A DNA stretch of 64,000 nucleotides from Gymnothorax reevesii (GCA_029721435.1 CM056574.1:74877501-74941500); one strand, 5' to 3'. Shown: positions 32,723 through 45,203, counted from the stretch's first letter. The notes: a model not told the origin generated them from the letters alone. Numbers and translations are program-made.

Positions 32723-33243
32723 CGAGCTAACACCAGTTCCTAAAACGACGGTCAAACTATCACCGCTAAAAATTTGATGCGCAATTACAGCGGATAGCGC
32801 GGTACTATGGTCATGTGATACAATTGCTGCCAAAAATCTGCTTGTTGAGAGAAATACCGAGGCTTATGCTGCATTCATGTGCTATGGGAATTATGGTAAA
32901 TACCAAAAGCCGACGTGAAAAGTTCACATGAACACCCCCCCCCTCATATGGTATTTTCCACTGGGCAACTCGTAGAAAATTTTGATACAGGAGTTGCCGA
33001 GATGAAATAACCTTTTACCTTTTCAACATGGCGGAGAGCGAGCAAGGATTCATCGCCAATGGTAAATAATGTGACCGCCATTTTTAATTTCGCTCCAACA
33101 ACACAAGCACTTGAACACAACGCACTCGTAATTTCGAATTCACAAATGGAAAGTATCATCTTCCCGATCGCACATGAATGCAGCATTATTCTACTAAAGA
33201 ATGCGTGTCTTTTGTTCAGAAAAAAAATCGTCAACAACTGGCT

Positions 33244-35151
33244 TAATGTGGTTTGAAAATTATTCTTATTTTTCTGTTTTCAATAAATAGTTGACATTTT
33301 GTGCAGATTGAAATGTGAGATTTTGGTGAGTTGCTGTTAATCCAGATGACAAACAATTGCATGTAACTGAAATAATGTTTTATTTAAAGCAAAAGGAAAA
33401 AAAGGTAGATGTCACTATGGCAGTAATGTCGGAATTCCGTTTAGAATTGTTCTTTTTACGTGGACAAAATACGAGAAAATTCAGCAGGGACCATAATACT
33501 TGTGTAATTAAAAATGTTTGTGGAAATTAGGGGGCCCAAACCATACTGCACACGCTGTACTAAAAGCTTATTGTATAAAGAGAAATTGCATGGGTGAATC
33601 AACACGTAAACAGCCATCAAAGTATGTGCTTTGCAATTGGACACAACTAAATAGGGGTATGTCTGAGGACCTGAAACGGTAAAATCTCTTCATATTGGGT
33701 GGGCATATAGTAGGATCCATGTACTATCAGAGGCAATTGTCACTTTTCTCCAACTATTTGATTTGCAGGAAATAGAGGTCCTCAAGTATGATGCCCCCCA
33801 TCCAATTGTCTGCATTTGTACATTGCGCAGTACTAAATTTGATGGCCATTTATTAAAAATTTCCACCACAGAATCTCTTCATATTTGGTGGGCTTATAGC
33901 AGGATCCATGTACTATGACATGCAAGTGTTACTTTTCTCGAGCTATTTGATTTGCAGGAAATAGAGGTCCTCAAGTATGACGCCCCCCCTCCCCCATCCA
34001 ATTGTCTGCATTCGCAAATGGCAGAGTACTAAATTGGACGGCCATTTATTCAAAATTTCCACCACAGAATCTCTTCATATTGGGTGGGCATATAGAAGAA
34101 TCTATGTACTATCATAGGCAAGTGTTACTTTTCTCTAACTATTTGATTTGCAGGAAATAGAGGTCCTCAAGTATGAGCCCCCATCAAATTGTCTGCATTC
34201 GCACAATGCACAGTACTAATTTTGATGGCCATTTATTAAAAATTTTCACCACAGAATCTCTACATATTCGATGGGCTTATAGCAGGATCCATGTATAATG
34301 ACATGCAAGTGTTACTTTTCTCTATTTGATTTGCAGGAAATAGAGGTCCTCAAGTATGACGCCCCCCCCCCCCCCCCCCCATCCCCCATCCAATTGTCTG
34401 CATTCGCAAATGGCAGAGTACTAAATTAGACGGCCATTTATTAAAAATTTCCACGACAGAATCGATTCATATTCGGTGAGCTTATAGCAGGATCCATGTA
34501 CTATGATATGCAAGTGTTACTTTTCTCTAATTATTTGATTTGCATTAAATAGAGGTCCTCAAGTATGACCCCCCCATTTGTCTGCATTCGCACATTGCAT
34601 AGTACTGACTTTGATAGCTATTTATTTAATATATCAAACATGGAATCTCTTCCTATTCAGACATCCTGTACTGGAATGCAGGCAGTGTTGCATGCAACTG
34701 CTAAATTTTCCAATTTAAACCATTACAGGCCCTCAGACATGCCCCCATTTAGTTGTGTCCAATTGCAAAGAACATTCTTTGATGGCTGTTTACATGTTGA
34801 TTCACCCATGCAATCTCTCTTTATTCAATAAGCTTTTACTACATCGTGTGCAGTATGGTTTGGGCCCCCTAATTTCCACACACATTTTGAATTACACAAG
34901 TATTATGGTCTCTGCTTAAATTTTCTCGTATTTTGTCCACCTAAAAAGAACAATTCTAATGGGAATTCCTACATTAATGCCACAGTGACATCTTTTTTCC
35001 TTTTGCTTTAAGTAAAACATTATTTCAGTGACATGGAATAGTTTCTCATCTGGATTAACAGCAGCTCACCAAAATCACTCATTTCAATCTGCACAAAATG
35101 TCAACTATTTATTGAAAAAAGAAAAATAAAAATCATTTTCAAACCACATTA
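33244..35151. mobile_element. 1.9-kb element with about 430-bp inverted ends and internal 190-bp repeats (copy 1)
   Basis: 33244-33675 is the inverted copy of about 34728-35151 (ends TAATGTGGTTTGAAAAT and ATTTTCAAACCACATTA). Between them are six units of about 181-204 bp starting near 33684, 33872, 34068, 34256, 34460 and 34641. Each carries AATCTCTTCATATT..., then AAATAGAGGTCCTCAAGTAT and a C-run. No transposase. The superfamily could not be assigned. Confidence 0.85.
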
Positions 35152-35199
35152 TGATTCTTTTTTTGTGCCGCCAAAGAGGACAAATGCCCACTCAAGCTT

Positions 35200-35557
35200 G
35201 GCATCCGGGCAACGCCTCAGATTTTGCGTGAGAATCTCTTACAAATGCCTTGATTGAATAATTGCTGACTACAGCAGGGGTATGTAAATATGCCACTAAA
35301 ACTCAAGCTGAATGCGTAAGAGTTGACAGATATATGTTATTAATGAAAACTGATCACACCTGATAATGTTGAGAGTTTTTCGAGTTTCTGTAATGGTAAT
35401 TTAAAAGAATGATTGAAAACAGGTCAAAAATTAGGCTATTTGTGCTCATTTTAGCTTTAAAAGGAGAACTAGCAACTCCTGATGGTCCTTAGGATTTTTG
35501 GAGTCAAGTAAATTCAGTTTTATCAAGACTGAAAACAGGTCATGACCAATCATTATT
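35200..35557 (+). repeat. hAT right-end fragment, truncated at the duplication junction
   Basis: Similar to 2200-2440 of the 600-bp hAT element (AATAATTGCTG-CTACAGCAG, AAAACTGATCACACCTGATA, GAAAACAGGTCATGACCAAT). It stops at CATTATT (35557), where copy 2 of the duplication begins. Confidence 0.7.
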
Positions 35558-38500
35558 CAGCTAGAATTCTAAGCTGGTTTAAGATGGTCTGAGCTGTGTT
35601 CTTAGCTGGTCATAGCTGGTCTAGCTGGTCTCCACAGCTTGATGAAGGCGGTCAAAGCTGGTTAAGCTGGTATTTTCAGCTGGAGTCAGCTGGTGAAGGG
35701 CTGGTTGACCAGCTAAAAGTGTCCAAAACACAGCTTAAACCAGCCTGGGCTGGTCTAGGCTGGAATTTTCAGCAGGGAACGAAATACCGGCGCAAGCTAG
35801 TGCAGCTCAGTGTTCCCTGCACTCAACCTTCACTCTGAAAGAGACGCTATTTTCAGTGTGAGAGGTCTCTGAAAGCAAATGAGGGTTAGGACAACCTCTG
35901 ACTCATTTAGTAGGCCTATAACCTGACACTAACTAAGTTTTAGTACTCATTAGCACTCAATTAGTGTGAGTGTCGTTTATGATTACGGGCCTTAGGGTCA
36001 GGTTATACCAAACGAGTCAGAGATTGCCCAAACACTCATTTGCTTTCAGAGACCTCACTAGCACTGTAATTACTATCCCAATCTGAGTGAAGGTTGAGTG
36101 CAGGGAACACCTCCCTTGAGCTGTACTAATTTGCGCCGGTATTTTGTTGTCTTGGCTTTCAGGTGGTTACAAACATCAGAAACTCTGGATCATTTACCGC
36201 CACGTGCTCGACGCAATCGCAAATGCGCAAATTTTAACTTTAATGATGATAACGATGCCGGTAACTTGCTGACTGACCCCCTGGCTTCACTGCGGCCGAG
36301 CTAACACCAGTTCCTAAAACGACGGTCAAACTATCACCGCTAAAAATTTGATGCGCAATTACAGCGAATAGCGCGGTACTATGGTCATGTGATACAATTG
36401 CTGCCAAAAATCTGCTTGTTGAGAGAAATACCGAGGCTTATGCTGCATTCATGTGCTATGGGAATTATGGTAAATACCAAAAGCCGACGTGAAAAGTTCA
36501 CATGAACACCCCCCCCCCTCATATGGTATTTTCCACTGGGCAACTCGTAGAAAATTTTGATACAGGAGTTGCCGAGATGAAATAACCTTTTACCTTTTCA
36601 ACATGGCGGAGAGCGAGCAAGGATTCATCGCCAATGGTAAATAATGTGACCGCCATTTTTAATTTCGCTCCAACAACACAAGCACTTGAACACAACGCAC
36701 TCGTAATTTCGAATTCACAAATGGAAAGTATCATCTTCCCGATCGCACATGAATGCAGCATTATTCTACGAAAGAATGCGTGTCTTTTGTTCAGAAAAAA
36801 AATCGTCAACAACTGGCTTAATGTGGTTTGAAAATTATTCTTATTTTTCTGTTTTCAATAAATAGTTGACATTTTGTGCAGATTGAAATGTGAGATTTTG
36901 GTGAGTTGCTGTTAATCCAGATGACAAACAATTGCATGTAACTGAAATAATGTTTTATTTAAAGCAAAAGGAAAAAAAGGTAGATGTCACTATGGCAGTA
37001 ATGTCGGAATTCCGTTTAGAATTGTTCTTTTTACGTGGACAAAATACGAGAAAATTCAGCAGGGACCATAATACTTGTGTAATTAAAAATGTTTGTGGAA
37101 ATTAGGGGGCCCAAACCATACTGCACACGCTGTACTAAAAGCTTATTGTATAAAGAGAAATTGCATGGGTGAATCAACACGTAAACAGCCATCAAAGTAT
37201 GTGCTTTGCAATTGGACACAACTAAATAGGGGTATGTCTGAGGACCTGAAACGGTAAAATCTCTTCATATTGGGTGGGCATATAGTAGGATCCATGTACT
37301 ATCAGAGGCAATTGTCACTTTTCTCCAACTATTTGATTTGCAGGAAATAGAGGTCCTCAAGTATGATGCCCCCCCATCCAATTGTCTGCATTTGTACATT
37401 GCGCAGTACTAAATTTGATGGCCATTTATTAAAAATTTCCACCACAGAATCTCTTCATATTTGGTGGGCTTATAGCAGGATCCATGTACTATGACATGCA
37501 AGTGTTACTTTTCTCGAGCTATTTGATTTGCAGGAAATAGAGGTCCTCAAGTATGACGCCCCCCCTCCCCCATCCAATTGTCTGCATTCGCAAATGGCAG
37601 AGTACTAAATTGGACGGCCATTTATTCAAAATTTCCACCACAGAATCTCTTCATATTGGGTGGGCATATAGAAGAATCTATGTACTATCATAGGCAAGTG
37701 TTACTTTTCTCTAACTATTTGATTTGCAGGAAATAGAGGTCCTCAAGTATGAGCCCCCATCAAATTGTCTGCATTCGCACAATGCACAGTACTAATTTTG
37801 ATGGCCATTTATTAAAAATTTTCACCACAGAATCTCTACATATTCGATGGGCTTATAGCAGGATCCATGTATAATGACATGCAAGTGTTACTTTTCTCTA
37901 TTTGATTTGCAGGAAATAGAGGTCCTCAAGTATGACGCCCCCCACCCCCCCCCATCTCCCATCCAATTGTCTGCATTCGCAAATGGCAGAGTACTAAATT
38001 AGACGGCCATTTATTAAAAATTTCCACGACAGAATCGATTCATATTCGGTGAGCTTATAGCAGGATCCATGTACTATGATATGCAAGTGTTACTTTTCTC
38101 TAATTATTTGATTTGCATTAAATAGAGGTCCTCAAGTATGACCCCCCCATTTGTCTGCATTCGCACATTGCATAGTACTGACTTTGATAGCTATTTATTT
38201 AATATATCAAACATGGAATCTCTTCCTATTCAGACATCCTGTACTGGAATGCAGGCAGTGTTGCATGCAACTGCTAAATTTTCCAATTTAAACCATTACA
38301 GGCCCTCAGACATGCCCCCATTTAGTTGTGTCCAATTGCAAAGAACATTCTTTGATGGCTGTTTACATGTTGATTCACCCATGCAATCTCTCTTTATTCA
38401 ATAAGCTTTTACTACATCGTGTGCAGTATGGTTTGGGCCCCCTAATTTCCACACACATTTTGAATTACACAAGTATTATGGTCTCTGCTTAAATTTTCTC

Positions 38501-39130
38501 GTATTTTGTCCACCTAAAAAGAACAATTCTAATGGGAATTCCTACATTAATGCCACAGTGACATCTTTTTTCCTTTTGCTTTAAGTAAAACATTATTTCA
38601 GTGACATGGAATAGTTTCTCATCTGGATTAACAGCAGCTCACCAAAATCACTCATTTCAATCTGCACAAAATGTCAACTATTTATTGAAAAAAGAAAAAT
38701 AAAAATCATTTTCAAACCACATTATGATTCTTTTTTTGTGCCGCCAAAGAGGACAAATGCCCACTCAAGCTTGGCATCCGGGCAACGCCTCAGATTTTGC
38801 GTGAGAATCTCTTACAAATGCCTTGATTGAATAATTGCTGACTACAGCAGGGGTATGTAAATATGCCACTAAAACTCAAGCTGAATGCGTAAGAGTTGAC
38901 AGATATATGTTATTAATGAAAACTGATCACACCTGATAATGTTGAGAGTTTTTCGAGTTTCTGTAATGGTAATTTAAAAGAATGATTGAAAACAGGTCAA
39001 AAATTAGGCTATTTGTGCTCATTTTAGCTTTAAAAGGAGAACTAGCAACTCCTGATGGTCCTTAGGATTTTTGGAGTCAAGTAAATTCAGTTTTATCAAG
39101 ACTGAAAACAGGTCATGACCAATCATTATT
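35558..39130 (+). repeat. Copy 2 of the 3.57-kb tandem duplication
   Basis: Nearly identical to 31985-35557; I saw only scattered differences, such as CGGATAG/CGAATAG at 32785/36360 and ACTAAAG/ACGAAAG near 36770, plus C-run length changes. It starts with only the right arm of the palindromic element (35561-35777). Confidence 0.95.
36819..38724. mobile_element. 1.9-kb inverted-end element with internal repeats (copy 2)
   Basis: Duplicate of 33244-35151 carried inside copy 2 of the tandem duplication, with the same inverted ends and the same six internal units. Confidence 0.85.
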
Positions 39131-39176
39131 CTTAAGGAATAGTTTGAGCTTCCCCATTTGCCAGTTCACCAACCAC
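38775..39176 (+). repeat. hAT right end, more complete copy
   Basis: Same as 35200-35557 but continuing past CATTATT to GAGCTTCCCCATTTGCCAGT, TCACCAACCACCACTG, the expected hAT terminus, at about 39176. This shows that the junction at 35557 is a truncation. Confidence 0.75.
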
Positions 39177-40263
39177 CACTGCTTTTAAACATGCTGTATA
39201 AAATTAGCTTGCAATGCAGAGCATGACTGAAAAGGTGACTTTAGGCTCAGTCAGGCCCCCTGCTTAACCCCTTGCAAAAGCGAAATTTGGTTGTGGAACC
39301 CTATTTAAGGCTTTATAATTCAAGATTTGAGCATCACAGAGAGGGGAATAATAGCTTAAATGATATAAAACACGTGTAGGGTTTAGAATACCATTTTGTT
39401 TCAGTTTAGTTATACAATTTTAGGATGGAATAAGGCCCCAAAGATAAAAAGTCTTTGTGAAAATTCAGCATTGAAATTGTAAAAAAAAAATATTAATAAA
39501 TAAATACTGAGAATTGAAAAATGGCTGGGGGGTAAAACAAAACACATCTGGGATCATAAACCCCTTGACCACAAGTGTGCTACATCGGAGTGTGAAATTC
39601 AATATTAACAACTGTCGATGAGCCAAATAAGATAGCCATCCAAGTGTTCAAAGTGGCTCAGCAAAAATCGGGCATCGTCAAATCATAAAATAATCATGTT
39701 TTTTCTCACAGATAAACCATTTTTACTCAAGAAGCTCAATATATATTAATGATTAACCAGTGGGTATTAGTATGAGTCCACCAATAGACAGTAGGCGGGG
39801 ATGGATATCAGTAGTCTCCATGCAGCTCTCCAAACTCAAAAAAATGCTTTTTCTCCATTAAAAAAAGCATTGAAATTTGTCACCAGAGCCCCATTTTTGA
39901 GCACACAGTCATAAAAAATAGTCTTTTTTCTGTCAGAATATTTACCTTCCAAGGAAATCTCCCTTAATCTGGTAAAACCTGGTAACTTTTTCATGAAACT
40001 GAGAAAACTGAAAACATGTCCTTCGGAATAAACCCGCTGTAAAAAAAAAAAAAGAGACAGAGAGAGAGAATGGGTATTCTCAATGATGACTGTAGGTACT
40101 TTATTTGGTGCACCGTAACCGCATAAATGGGTCTAACTCAATTCCCACCAAAAAGTGAGTAACAAGGTTTTACTAGTTTAGGGGAAACCTTTTTTGATGT
40201 GGATGAGGGGTTGGATTTTAGGAGGCATTCAAAAAGAAGAAACAAAAAAGTGCAAACGATGTG
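39177..40263. other. AT-rich intergenic stretch
   Basis: No gene seen. A-run and (GA)n tract at 40040-40066. Confidence 0.4.
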
Positions 40264-41800
40264 CAAAACCCAAAACCAGTGAAGTTGGCACGTTATGTAA
40301 ATCGTAGATAAAAACTGAATACAGTGATTTGCAAATCCTTTTCAACTTATATTCAATTGAATACACTGCAAAGACAAAATGTTTAATGTTCAAACTGAGA
40401 AACTGTATTTTTTTTTTGCAAATAATCATTAACTTAGAATTTAAAGGCAGCAACACATTGCAAAAAAGTTGGCACAGGGGCCTTTTTACCACTGTGTTAC
40501 ATCGCCTTTCCTTTTAACGACACTCAGTAAATGTTTGGGAACTGAGAAGACCAATTTTTGAAGCTTTTCAGGTGGAACTCTTTCCCATTCTTGCTTGATG
40601 TACAGCTTAAGTTGTTCAACAGTCCGGGGTCTCCGTTGTCGTATTTTACGCTTCATAATACGCCACACATTTTCAATGGGAGACAGGTCTGGACTACAGG
40701 CAGGCCAGTCTAGTTCCCGCACTCTTTTACTACGGAGCCATGCTGTTGCAACACGTGCAGAATGTGGCTTGGCATTGTCTTGCTGAAATAAGCAGGGGCG
40801 CCCATGAAAAAGACATTGCTTGTATGGCAACATATGTTGCTCCAAAACCTGTATGTACCTTTCAGCATTAATGGTGCCTTCACATATGTGTAAGTTGCCC
40901 ATGCCTTGGGCACTAATACACCCCCATACCATCACAGATGCTGGCTTTTGAACTTTGCGCCTATAACAGTCCGGATGGTTCTTTTCCTCTTTGGTCCGGA
41001 GGACAAGACGTCCACAGTTTCCAAGAACAATTTGAAATGTGGACTCGTCAGACCACAGAACACTTTTCCACTTTGCCTCAGTCCATCTTAGATGAGCTTG
41101 GGCCCAGCGAAGCCGGCGGCGTTTCTGTTTGCTGTTGATAAATGGCTTTCACTTTGCATTGTAGAGTTTTAACTTGCACTTGCAGATGTAGCGACGAACT
41201 GTAGTTACTGACAGTGGTTTTCTGAAGTGTTCCTGAGCCCATGTGGTGATGTCCTTTACACACTGATGCCGGTTTTTGATGCAGTACCGCCTGAGGGATC
41301 GAAGATCAAGGGCATTAAATGTTGGTTTTCGGCCTTGTCGCTTAAGTGCAGTGATTTCTCCAGATTCTCTGAACCTTTTGACAATATTACGGACCGTAGA
41401 TGATGAAAACCCTAAATTTCTTGCAATAGCTCGTTGAGGAATGTTGTTTTTAAACTGTTCGACAATCAGCTCACGCATCTGTTCACTAAGTGGTGACCCT
41501 TGTTCCCAATTAGCCCGTTCACCTGTGGGATGTTCCAAATAAGTGTTTGATGAGCATTCCTCAACTCTCTCAGTCTTTTTTGCCACTTGTGCCAGCTTTT
41601 TTGAAACATGTTGCAGGCATCAAATTCCAAATGAGCTAATATTTGCAAAAAAATTACAAAGTTTACCTGTTCGAACATTAAGTAACTTGTCTTTGCAGTG
41701 TATTCAATTGAATATAGGTTGAATAGGATTTGCAAATCATTGTATTCTGTTTTTATTTATGATTTACACAACATGCCAACTTCACTGGTTTTGGGTTTTG
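40264..41800 (-). mobile_element. Tc1-like transposon, copy 1
   Basis: Ends CAAAACCCAAAACCAGTGAA and its inverted complement TTCACTGGTTTTGGGTTTTG. TA follows the right end (41801-41802); the left flank reads TG, a one-base change from TA. It is 1537 bp. It carries a nearly continuous transposase frame on the minus strand and is closely similar to 49701-51410. Confidence 0.95.
40486..41586 (-). pseudogene. Tc1-like transposase, one stop codon, start region deleted
   Basis: The frame is continuous from 41586 to 40486 apart from one TGA at 41151-41149. The N-terminal paired-like HTH (QRAIARNLGFSSSTVRNIVKR) is followed by a basic linker and second HTH. The catalytic triad is visible as D of WSDEST, D of QQDNAKPHS and E of [11 protein letters not shown]. 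The C-terminus is ...VKRKGDVTQW. Compared with the copy at 49701 it lacks 72 bp between NWEQ and GSPLSEQ, which removes the genuine start codon (MGRGSP in the other copy) and the TATAAAAG upstream of it. The apparent MAKKTERVEE start is 5' untranslated sequence read through the deletion. Not functional. Confidence 0.9.
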
Positions 41801-43136
41801 TACAAGAAACACAGAGTTGCATACTGCACAGAAGGTGAAATGTGTAAACAAGAACAAATGGCATTCAGGTGCAGTGAAATTCCCATCAGGTTGCGATCAT
41901 AGTACCCTGTATTTAAGCACTTTCCTCCATATTGTAAAGTTGGCATCTTTCGTTGCACTTGCCATAGAATCTAAGTAATGGGCAAGCTACCCTTCTGCTA
42001 CCCTCCACAGACGGTCAGATGAAATTTCACTGGGCCCATGAAGCTGAAATGCTCGTATTTACCTGGTACATAAGCGCACAGTAATCTTGTGTAAACACTT
42101 TTCATGCTCTATAAGGATCAGATATAATGCACCCACGATATTCAGTGTTATCAGCAACAGCCAACAGTTAGTGATATCAACCAATGTGACAATAAAAGTG
42201 TAAAAATCAAGGCAATGGTGAAATACGGGAAAGAGGATAAAACTAGCGAAATACCGAATATTGCGAACCATAATACACATTGCGGAGATGGACTTCCTCA
42301 TGATCATAGGTTAATTCCAATGAACCAACGCTGTCAGTCACAGAAAACTCATCAGTATTGTTCGCTTTGGACTCACTCCTGTCTATATCTTGAACATGGC
42401 GCAATAGCTTTTCAATCTCATAAATATGAAGTGAACACTTCCTCAGACTGCATGTTTCTGAGTGCTCCAGTAATGGCAAATATGCAAAGTGTAGAGGACG
42501 CAGCTTAACTTGCTATTAAGCCAGGGGTTATATATATATTTTTTTTGGACGCCCAATTAATTAATTTTAATTATCGTCGGAAAGGTCATGCTTTCTACTT
42601 CTGGATAAAATACTTGTGAATCAATAGATAATTGAGAAAAAGTAATGCTGGGGCCAACTAGACGTGCATTTACGCAGCATGATATTTGCAGCAACCAATC
42701 AGCCTGCACTGTATTTCCAGGAGAGGCTGCTTGCGGTAACAACTTGAGCCGATGATTAAATGCAATTTTGTTGTATCCACTGACACTGGACCTGCTATCT
42801 TAGATTTTCTATCACTTTTCATATTCCCTTTCCACTGGATGAGCATAGATTCCAATTGGCCCTCTGTCCATTGGTTTGTCCTTCGATTCATTCACAATTT
42901 ATTGTTCTCACTCTACAGTCTACAAGTTTTTTTTCTGGATTCTGCTTATTTTTGGGTCAATGGTGATATGAAGAGCATCCTATTGATTTCGGTGATGACT
43001 GAAACATTTTTTAAGGAGCTTTGGCCCTGAACTTGGCACATCCCAATACGTGGCTTGTATATACAGTTAGTTGTCTTCTCCCAACAGCGTACATGTTTTC
43101 TTGAATCCTTTTAATTTTTGCTGTCTGGGTCAATAT
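41801..43136. other. AT-rich intergenic stretch
   Basis: No gene recognised; frames are short and unsupported. A TATATATATA tract lies near 42529. Confidence 0.4.
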
Positions 43137-43380
43137 TGTGGCGACTTCTGAAGAAAGCGGACGCATAGTCCGGGATCTTCGTTTTCGAATCCCTCCTTCT
43201 GAGCTTCGTTTTATTGTATCAGCGTTTAACATCTTCAACAGCAGGCAAACAGCAGGCAAAGTACAGCTTATCCCTTCTTGAGGGTTCAAGTTAAGATGAA
43301 CTCAAAGCTCTGTAGCCCTCTACCTGCTCAAGGTTTTCTGATTAGACAATTCAATGGGGCCCAATTCTATGAGCCACACA
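43137..43380 (-). repeat. Probable 3' LTR of the Ty3/gypsy element
   Basis: On the minus strand it begins TGTGTGGC directly after a purine-rich tract (CTTAAGTGGGGGC, 43393-43381) and ends GCCACA, giving TG...CA ends with a short inverted match. It contains AATAAA (in ATACAATAAAACG). No second LTR was found to confirm it. Confidence 0.45.
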
Positions 43381-43549
43381 GCCCCCACTTAAGGGTTCTC
43401 GGTCCCCTGACAACCCCGTAATAAAGAAGGAACCCACTATATACACGACTATGTACACACAAACAACCCCCCCAGCACAATTAAAAACAACTGTGTACAC
43501 AATAAATTTTTAACATTCAAACAACTATTTACAACAAAAGTCCGCCAAG

Positions 43550-44636
43550 TGCCTTGACATCTGGCATCACCGGTGGGGCTACTGGGGCTCGGCGGAGGCA
43601 GCGCTGGTGGTTGGGAAGGCGGACCCGTTACCTCCGCGGCAGCGTTGTTGGAGAGGAGGGGGTGATATGGGGTGAGTCAGTCCCAGTATAGCACCGCCGT
43701 CTTCCTGCTGTGCAGCATCTGCACCTTGTAGACGACCTCCCCCAGGCGGCCCACGATCTCCTGCCAGTGGTGTTGGAGCTTCGGAGACGGGCCCCTTTTT
43801 TGGATTGGGCAGTAGACCCACACCTGGGCCCCTTTTGCAAAGGCCTGCCCCCTGCATCTTAGGTCGTAGCTACACTTTTGTTGTAGCCCAGGCCGTTTCC
43901 TGGGCCTGTCGGGAGAAGTGCTGGACCACCCGCAGCTGCTCCAAAAGCAGCCAGTAATAGTCCGCCTCTCCTGTCACTGGTTCTTTCAGTTCGAGTGGGG
44001 CCCCAAACACCAAATCCACCAGTGTACGGAAATCCCCCTCAAACATCAAAGCTGCAGGGGTTTACAGGCTCAACGGTACGCCAACAGGACCAGGGGGACG
44101 TGACAGTCCCAGTCACGCTGGTGTTAGCTAGCAAGGATGGCGAGCTGAGTGGTAAGCATGTGGTTGAACTGCTCAATCAAAACGTCGCTCTGTAGATGGA
44201 GGGGAGTCGTGCAGGTCTTGGTCACCCCCAGCCGCTCACAGATCGCCGCCAACACTTGCGCCTTCAAATTTCACCCCTAGTCGTTGTGCAGCTCTTTGGG
44301 CGCACTGAACCTGTCGAACATCTCCTCGACCAGATGCTGCGCAGTTGTCTCTACGCTTTGGTCGGGTATGGGGTACGCCTCAGGCCACTTTGTGAAATAG
44401 TCCATCGCCACTAGGATGTAGCGATTCCCAGCATCGATGACAGGAAATGGCCCAAGGACGTCTGCGGCGAACTGGCTGGTTGGGCTGAAACCACACCATG
44501 TGGGTGTGCTCTCCTGGCGATTTGTTTCCCCACCGCTGACTGAAGGTTGCAGGTGGTCACACTGATGACAAGGGCAGGGCGGGTGATGTCTACCATGGCA
44601 CCCCAGCGCGCCAACAGGTCTAAGCCCATGATGCAA
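43550..44636 (-). pseudogene. Ty3/gypsy integrase, frameshifted
   Basis: The frame 44636-44277 contains LGPFPVIDAGNRYILVAMDY followed by FTKWPEAYPIPDQ and EEMFDRFSAPKELHND: the start of a Ty3/gypsy integrase catalytic core with its first Asp and the second Asp near the end. Downstream pieces in other frames include a late segment near 43830-43690 resembling the C-terminal linker. Several frame changes. Upstream it joins protease directly, so reverse transcriptase and RNase H are missing. Confidence 0.8.
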
Positions 44637-44945
44637 TTGTCCCGGATCTCAGCCAACCAGAATTAGTAGCCGAGCTGACGATCCCCCATAGCCATGCTCA
44701 CCTGCTTTCAGCCCTTCATGCCCATTTTCTGGCCAGTTATTGACTGCAGCTGCATTTTGGTGGGCTCCCAGTGAGCACCGTGCAGGATTCCTGGGTGCAC
44801 TGGGGAGATGGTGGCGCCCGTGTTGACCAGCGCCATGCTGGGTTGCCCATCCAGCCAGCACTGTTGGTACAGCCTACCACCCGCGCCCAGCCGGCCTGCC
44901 CGAGGGAGAGAGCAACCGTCATCCGACTTGAGAAAGGCAAAAAAA
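44411..44945 (-). pseudogene. Ty3/gypsy protease region, frameshifted
   Basis: Minus-strand reading: a cysteine-poor gag tail, then ALVNTGATISP around 44835-44800 (the D-T-G active site has become N-T-G), and a later CIMGLDLLARWGAMVDIT block (44640-44575), the typical C-terminal part of this gypsy protease. It is interrupted at 44946 by the start of a BEL-type LTR. Confidence 0.7.
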
Positions 44946-45203
44946 TGTGAATTTTGCCCTTTTACCTTGAAAAAGGCAGGGTAATGAATTGTGTCAAAAA
45001 TGGTTTAATACACTGGCCCTTTAAATGGAATCTCCTGATTCTGTAAAGTGTTGCTATCTGTTGGTACTACCTATAAAAAAGCTGCTCTTTGTTTGAATAA
45101 ATCAGTAGTCATCTTGCTTCCTTTGTGTGAACGTGTTTGCTTAATCTCTGGATAATGAGCCTCCTCAGCCTCACAAAGACCTCAAAATGAACCAGGACTG
45201 TCA
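44946..45203 (+). repeat. BEL/Pao 5' LTR
   Basis: It begins TGTGAATTTTGCC and ends GACTGTCA. It contains CTATAAAAAAGC (TATA, about 45070) and GAATAAA (about 45095). It is followed eight bases later by a primer-binding-site-like TGGTGCCGAAACCTGGGA (45212-45229). Confidence 0.7.

Larger units (their letters stand above)
31985..35557 (+). repeat. Copy 1 of a 3.57-kb tandem duplication
   Basis: From the tip of the palindrome (AGCTAGAATTCTAAGC) to ...GACCAATCATTATT. It is repeated immediately downstream at 35558-39130. The offset between copies is 3573-3575 bp throughout, shifting only at poly-C runs. Confidence 0.95.

Noticed and set aside
33680..34720. CRISPR-like array
   Set aside because: Units are about 190 bp, diverged and contiguous without unique spacers, in a vertebrate transposon.
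36098..38404. Other frames duplicated at 32.5-34.8 kb and 36.1-38.4 kb as a gene family
   Set aside because: They lie in inverted-repeat arms and satellite units; there are no domains, and both strands are equally open.
43011..43289. Basic minus-strand 92-residue frame as a gene
   Set aside because: It overlaps the probable gypsy LTR and its poly-A signal; no domain was recognised.
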